From: an uncultured Bacilli bacterium
Lineage (GTDB): Bacteria > Bacillota_I > Bacilli_A > RF39 > UBA660
DNA length: 5,779 nt
Reading direction: 5' to 3'
Assembly: GCA_944329545.1 (NCBI GenBank)
Contig: CALVIK010000098.1
Coordinates: 1 to 5,779 of the forward strand
This document shows positions 4,932 to 5,779 of the stretch, piece after piece. The notes under the pieces are model-generated. The model ran no database searches. It was not told the DNA's origin and was given only the letters and a program-made list of their open reading frames with translations. Position numbers and translations under genes: made by a program. Numbering within the stretch: the stretch's first letter is position 1; each line of letters begins with the position of its first letter.

Positions 4932-5779
4932 TTACTTTAAAGTGCTTGTATAATTATTTTTTCCAAAAGTAATGGTTACTTTCGTAAATTTGTCTTTAAC
5001 GGATTCTATTTTAATATCATGGCCTAGTTTTTTACATAGGTTGTAGCAAATATAAAGGCCCATACCAGTTGATTTGCTTTCTTTTCTACCATTTTCGCCA
5101 GTAAAAGATTTATCAAAAACTCTAGGTAGGTCACTTTTTCTATTATTTTTACCATTGTCAAAAATAATTAATTTAGTATTTTCTTTATTTTCTAAAGCGG
5201 TTATTTTTATATATGAATCTTCTTTTTTATATTTAATACTATTATTTATTATTTGATTTATTATGAATTCTAACCATTTAGAATCAGTTAAAACAGTTTT
5301 ATTTAAATCACTAACGATAAAAGAAATATCATTATAAAGAAAATTATCTTTATTTTTTAAAGCAACATTTTTAATAATATCTTCAAGATTACATTCTTTA
5401 ATTAAGTAGTCTTTTTCGGAGTTTTCACTGCGAACATAATAAAGTATTTGTTCGGTATAATCTTCAATTTGGTTAATTTGTTTCATGATTTTAGGTGTTT
5501 TTAAGTTTTTATTATTATGAATGATTAATAAAAGACTTGCAAGTGGTATTTTAACTTCATGAATCCATATTTCAATAAATTCTTTAAAATCATTGACACT
5601 TTGTTTATAAGTATTAACTCTTTCAGTCATTGATTTATCTATTTCATATAGAGAATCATATAATAGTTTCCCTTCGTAAAAATTAGGTTTTTTTAATAGT
5701 TCTAAAATTAAATATTTTTGATCAAGTTTATTTAAATTAGTTATAAAATTATTATAAAATGATTTTTTTCGATAAAAAT
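4932..5779 (-). CDS. bceS: BceS-like sensor histidine kinase (5' end beyond right edge)
   Basis: The frame is open from the right edge to the TAA at 4934-4932, giving 281 visible residues of a family of about 330. A shorter reading from the Met codon at 5630 would cut into the domain: 49 upstream codons continue the typical BceS linker (LDQKYLILELLKKPNFYEGK and on). The two N-terminal TM helices are missing off the edge. Counting from that Met, the phospho-acceptor is H24 in WIHEVKIP, the N-box is NQIINNSIKY (125-134), and the G2 region is KSTGMGLYIC (186-195). The G1 region reads DNGKNN (158-163), where most kinases have DNGxG, so the second glycine is replaced by Asn. BceS kinases lack a large sensor domain and are controlled by the Bce transporter. 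The response regulator gene is expected just upstream, outside the window. The kinase is separated from the ATPase gene by 87 bp containing the operator and promoter. Confidence 0.92.
   Translation of the reverse strand, partial: FYRKKSFYNNFITNLNKLDQKYLILELLKKPNFYEGKLLYDSLYEIDKSMTERVNTYKQSVNDFKEFIEIWIHEVKIPLASLLLIIHNNKNLKTPKIMKQINQIEDYTEQILYYVRSENSEKDYLIKECNLEDIIKNVALKNKDNFLYNDISFIVSDLNKTVLTDSKWLEFIINQIINNSIKYKKEDSYIKITALENKENTKLIIFDNGKNNRKSDLPRVFDKSFTGENGRKESKSTGMGLYICYNLCKKLGHDIKIESVKDKFTKVTITFGKNNYTSTLK

Noticed and set aside
5074..5256. Plus-strand open frame of 60 codons inside the kinase gene
   Set aside because: It is antisense to the conserved ATPase region of the kinase; its hydrophobic look comes from reading Lys/Asn-rich codons in reverse.
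1..5779. Mycoplasma-type genetic code (TGA as Trp), considered because of the AT-richness and all-TAA stops
   Set aside because: The tryptophans I checked in the kinase, permease and VanZ-RDD genes are all TGG, and reading frames complete their families with standard stops. Five stops are too few to prove absence of TGA stops.
1..5779. Mobile elements, CRISPR arrays, tRNA or rRNA genes
   Set aside because: I found no transposase, terminal inverted repeats, regularly spaced repeats or tRNA-like cloverleaf; nearly all the sequence is accounted for by minus-strand genes and short gaps.

Overview
The window is very AT-rich, with long A/T runs even inside coding sequence. It reads as a low-GC Bacillota genome, perhaps an uncultured gut Bacilli/Erysipelotrichales/Mollicutes-related lineage or a Clostridium-like bacterium; lineage cannot be settled from this sequence. 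The tryptophans I checked are TGG and all five visible stop codons are TAA, so nothing here requires a non-standard code. All six genes are on the minus strand, so transcription runs from the right edge to the left.

Right to left, positions 5779-1001 hold a Bce-type antimicrobial-peptide sensing and resistance module. It consists of a BceS-like sensor kinase (5' end off the window; its response regulator is presumably just beyond the right edge), a BceA-like ATPase, a BceB-like 10-TM permease with a large extracellular domain, and a VanZ-RDD fusion membrane protein. In the 87-bp gap between kinase and ATPase lies a perfect palindrome of the form TNACA-N4-TGTAA, the operator class I recall for BceR-type regulators. 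Downstream of it is a good -10 with no recognisable -35, as expected of an activator-dependent promoter. The permease start overlaps the ATPase stop by 11 nt, and the VanZ-RDD start follows the permease stop by 9 nt. The three look like one transcription unit closed by an AT-rich hairpin overlapping the VanZ-RDD stop codon.

Positions 881-315 encode a TVP38/TMEM64 (VTT/DedA-superfamily) membrane protein with its own extended -10 promoter. Positions 247-1 hold the first 82 codons of an unidentified protein with an acidic N-terminus, a lysine-rich stretch and a membrane segment, again with its own strong promoter. It runs off the left edge.

Together the genes suggest cell-envelope defence. The kinase and transporter would form a flux-sensing complex for peptide antibiotics that bind lipid II-cycle intermediates. 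VanZ-like proteins are linked to low-level glycopeptide/lipopeptide tolerance. VTT-domain relatives (DedA) have been implicated in undecaprenyl-phosphate recycling. The first link is established for the family; the role of the other two here is inference. I see no wholly new system. The most interesting points are the VanZ-RDD gene as a distal cistron of a Bce operon, the operator architecture, and the neighbouring VTT gene. No gene-free stretch exceeds about 120 bp.
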